From NCBI GenBank assembly GCA_030673425.1, contig DAOVJB010000034.1:1-9297 (forward strand): a stretch of 9,297 bases of DNA, given 5' to 3'. The position numbers and the translations under genes were made by a program. This stretch comes from Elusimicrobiota bacterium. Lineage in GTDB: Bacteria > CAYTYR01 > UBA6262 > DAOVJB01. The notes under the pieces are model-generated. The model was not told where the DNA came from, did no database searches, and saw nothing but the letters and a program-made list of their open reading frames with translations. Positions 7,575 through 9,297 of this stretch are shown here, in pieces; within the stretch, counting starts at the first letter, position 1, and the number at the start of each line of letters is the position of its first letter.

Positions 7575-7579
7575 AAATT

Positions 7580-7867
7580 ATGGCACTGAGTAAAAAAGAT
7601 GTAGAGTATGTAGCAGAACTCGCAAGATTGGAACTTACAGACCAAGAGAAAGAAAAATATGCAATCCAGCTTGGGAAGATTTTAGACTATATCTGTAAAC
7701 TCAAGGAGCTGGATACACAAAATATTGAGCCTACTTCGCATGTTCTGGGGCTTGAGAATGTTATGAGGGAGGACGAAGTGAAACCGTCTCTCGGTCAGGA
7801 TGAGATTTTATCGAATGCCCCACAGAAGGAAGACGGTTATTTTAAGGTCAAAAAGGTCATAGAGTAG
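7580..7867 (+). CDS. gatC: Aspartyl/glutamyl-tRNA amidotransferase subunit C
   Basis: GatC is the small subunit of the GatCAB complex, which converts Glu-tRNA(Gln) and Asp-tRNA(Asn) to the correctly amidated forms. It wraps the GatA-GatB interface and stabilises the complex. The 95 residues are a typical GatC length and match from end to end: a first helix with VEYVAELARLELT (8-20), IEPTSHVLGLENVMREDEVKPSL (positions 49-71), and the ending NAPQKEDGYFKVKKVIE at 79-95, which contains the conserved DGYF-V-K-V block. The downstream genes are not gatA or gatB, so those subunits must be encoded elsewhere. It follows pcrA by 40 bases with no clear terminator and may be read from pcrA's transcript. 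Confidence 0.96.
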   Translation: MALSKKDVEYVAELARLELTDQEKEKYAIQLGKILDYICKLKELDTQNIEPTSHVLGLENVMREDEVKPSLGQDEILSNAPQKEDGYFKVKKVIE

Positions 7868-7881
7868 CATCAATAAAATCC

Positions 7882-7910
7882 TTGAATTTTACCGGAAAAA
7901 CTGTTATAAA
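7882..7910 (+). promoter_or_regulatory. Possible sigma70-type promoter before the membrane-protein gene
   Basis: TTGAAT (7882-7887) and TATAAA (7905-7910) match four of six and five of six consensus bases with exactly 17 bases between them. Transcription would begin close to ATG 7915, giving an almost leaderless message. AT-rich sequence makes chance matches common, so this is only a candidate. Confidence 0.25.
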
Positions 7911-7914
7911 TGAT

Positions 7915-8625
7915 ATGAAACATTTGAAGAAAATATTAAAACAATTTTTTTCTGTAGCTAATGATAATCTGGAAACGCTTATTATAAGTAATATAGGGTG
8001 GTTTGCTTTTTGTTCCCCGTTTATACTTGTTCAGTTTTATTTTATAAGAAAAGATAACCTTAATATCCTGTGGGTAATAACCACTCTTATTACCTTTCTT
8101 TTAATCCCGGCGACTACGGCCGGATTATTTTATCTTTGCCGTATCATGCTTATACATCATGACGCGGAATTCAAGGATTTTCTTAAAGGGATAAAGAAGT
8201 ATTTTGTTAAAAGCATCATTCTTGTTTTTGTAGATATCCTGATACTGCTGATGCTTACCATTAACCTCTCCTTTTATATCAGGTTGCTTCCCACACTTTC
8301 CGGGGCAGGCAGGTATTTTGTTCTTGGGACTGTCGGGTTCATCATATGGGGACTTTTTTTTGCCGTTATAAGCCAGATCTATATTTTCCCTGTTATGCTG
8401 AGGGAAAACATATCTGTATTCAGTACATTAAAGAACGCATTTATTTTAAGTATCAATAATATATTGCTTACCATCACTATTTTTGTTATAATCATAATTC
8501 TTTCTTCTTTATGGGTAATCTCGGGTCTTGGGGTTTTGTGCTTTTTAGGCATAACCGTAACTCTCCTGGGAACAATTAGTTTAGAGGAATTGATTAAACA
8601 AGCAACCAAGGAGGGTGTAAATTGA
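7915..8625 (+). CDS. Six-helix membrane protein resembling YesL/DUF624
   Basis: This is a polytopic inner-membrane protein of 236 residues. Hydrophobic stretches lie at about 22-44, 51-80, 100-120, 135-160, 182-201 and 203-221, separated by short Lys/Arg-rich loops. The segment IPATTAGLFYLCRIML at 64-79, followed by an acidic/hydrophobic FKDFLKGIKKYF loop (87-98), recalls the YesL/DUF624 family, whose function is not established. That match is from memory and moderate. The start is uncertain. TTG 7882 would add 11 residues, but neither start has a good Shine-Dalgarno sequence. ATG 7915 gives a positively charged N terminus just before the first helix, as is usual for such proteins. No signal peptide or soluble domain is seen. 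Its stop overlaps the transketolase start by four bases, so the two are probably translationally coupled. No specific transport substrate can be proposed. Confidence 0.75.
   Translation: MKHLKKILKQFFSVANDNLETLIISNIGWFAFCSPFILVQFYFIRKDNLNILWVITTLITFLLIPATTAGLFYLCRIMLIHHDAEFKDFLKGIKKYFVKSIILVFVDILILLMLTINLSFYIRLLPTLSGAGRYFVLGTVGFIIWGLFFAVISQIYIFPVMLRENISVFSTLKNAFILSINNILLTITIFVIIIILSSLWVISGLGVLCFLGITVTLLGTISLEELIKQATKEGVN
8609..8614 (+). promoter_or_regulatory. Ribosome binding site of the transketolase gene
   Basis: AGGAGG, extended as AAGGAGGGTG over 8608-8617, sits seven bases before TTG 8622. It lies inside the 3' end of the membrane-protein gene and establishes TTG as the start despite its being a rare start codon. 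Confidence 0.8.
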
Positions 8626-9297
8626 AAATCTCGGAGTTGAAGAAAAACGCTCAGCAGGTGCGAAAAGATATTATACATATGATAACTGAAGCCGGTAGCG
8701 GTCACCCGGGCGGTTCTCTTTCAAGCGTGGAGTTAATGGTGGCTCTCTACTTTGATAAGTTAAAGCATGATCCCGATAAACCGGACTCACCGGACAGGGA
8801 CAGGGTTATATTCTCTAAAGGCCATGCCTGTCCTCTGCTTTATGCCGTGTTAGCCCGGAGCGGATATTTTGCTCCTGAGAAACTTGATACCTTAAGAAAA
8901 GTAGGAAGCATTCTTCAGGGACACCCTGACAGGATAAAGACACCGGGAGTTGATATGAGCACAGGTTCCTTGGGACAAGGGCTATCCGTGGGAGTAGGAC
9001 TTGCAGTCGGTGCAAAATTAGATTCCAAAAACTGGCGCACTTATGTTTTAATGGGAGACGGTGAGATGCAGTCAGGTGCAATCTGGGAAGCGGCGATGTG
9101 CGCGGGCCATTACAAGCTGGATAATTTATGCGGCATAGTTGATTACAACACATTCCAGATTGACGGGAGTGTTGAAGATATCATGGGGATAAAACCCCTT
9201 GCCGATAAATGGCGTGCTTTCCGCTGGAATGTTATTGAGATTGACGGGCATGACTTGAAAGCGGTTCTTGATGCCTATGACGGGGCAGCAAAGACAA
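8622..9297 (+). CDS. Transketolase, N-terminal thiamine-diphosphate-binding part (3' end outside window)
   Basis: Transketolase moves two-carbon units between sugar phosphates in the non-oxidative pentose phosphate pathway, using thiamine diphosphate and a divalent metal. I translated the open frame by hand: 225 codons with no stop before the window ends. It shows GSGHPGGSLS at 25-34 (H28), SKGHACP at 66-72 (H68), QGHPD at 99-103, STGSLGQGLSVG at 113-124, the cofactor/metal motif GDGEMQSG at 145-152 ending in YN at 175-176, PLADKWRAF at 192-200 and DGHD at 208-211. These are the conserved N-terminal domain blocks in order. The sequence style is that of the split transketolases, where a separate downstream gene encodes the C-terminal half, but the window stops too early to tell split from fused. 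The start is TTG 8622, sharing TTGA with the preceding stop codon. Confidence 0.93.
   Translation, partial: MKISELKKNAQQVRKDIIHMITEAGSGHPGGSLSSVELMVALYFDKLKHDPDKPDSPDRDRVIFSKGHACPLLYAVLARSGYFAPEKLDTLRKVGSILQGHPDRIKTPGVDMSTGSLGQGLSVGVGLAVGAKLDSKNWRTYVLMGDGEMQSGAIWEAAMCAGHYKLDNLCGIVDYNTFQIDGSVEDIMGIKPLADKWRAFRWNVIEIDGHDLKAVLDAYDGAAKT

Noticed and set aside
7540-7579. TTGGCA at 7542-7547 as a promoter -35 for gatC
   Set aside because: No acceptable -10 box at 16-18 bases downstream, and no terminator isolates gatC from pcrA.
8815-9153. 112-codon minus-strand open frame over the transketolase region
   Set aside because: The plus strand encodes unmistakable transketolase motifs from TTG 8622 through the window end, so the minus-strand frame is a shadow.
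1-9297. Defence island, prophage or mobile element
   Set aside because: No integrase, transposase, toxin-antitoxin pair, terminal repeats or composition break was seen; the recognised genes are chemotaxis and housekeeping.

Overview
The window is a dense, single-strand (+) stretch of bacterial chromosome with modest GC content, short intergenic gaps and several GTG/TTG starts with strong Shine-Dalgarno sequences. All genes read left to right, none is visibly broken, and there are no RNA genes, CRISPR arrays or transposable elements. The combination of CheC-type chemotaxis, a long FtsA-like protein of the kind seen in anaerobic Firmicutes, PcrA and GatC suggests an anaerobic, motile or chemosensory bacterium. 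Firmicutes or an uncultured candidate phylum such as Omnitrophota are possible, but the sequence cannot decide between them. The window carries no 16S rRNA or other clean taxonomic marker.

Region 1 (1-5237) is the 3' part of a chemotaxis operon: cheB (5' end outside the window), cheA, a 720-residue FtsA-like actin-fold ATPase, cheC and cheY, separated by only about 17-29 bases. CheA would phosphorylate CheY and CheB. CheB resets receptor methylation, and CheC would normally dephosphorylate CheY-P or partner CheD. Two things are unusual. An actin-like protein with a long tail of repeated 'NG' beta-motifs sits inside the operon. The CheC copy has lost the catalytic asparagine at both of its phosphatase sites while keeping the glutamates and prolines. 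The operon ends in a hairpin of the intrinsic-terminator type at 5266-5307.

Region 2 (5326-9297) holds housekeeping genes: a complete UvrD/PcrA DNA helicase with its C-terminal Tudor-like domain, gatC (subunit C of the tRNA-dependent amidotransferase) without gatA or gatB beside it, a six-helix membrane protein resembling the YesL/DUF624 family, and the N-terminal part of a transketolase that runs off the right edge. The last two overlap by four bases. A run of four near-copies of a 7-base unit sits inside pcrA and accounts for part of a lengthened linker just before helicase motif V.

The best candidate for something not well described is the pairing of the FtsA-like/beta-repeat protein with an apparently catalytically disabled CheC in one chemotaxis operon. 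No function for this pairing can be proved from the sequence alone.
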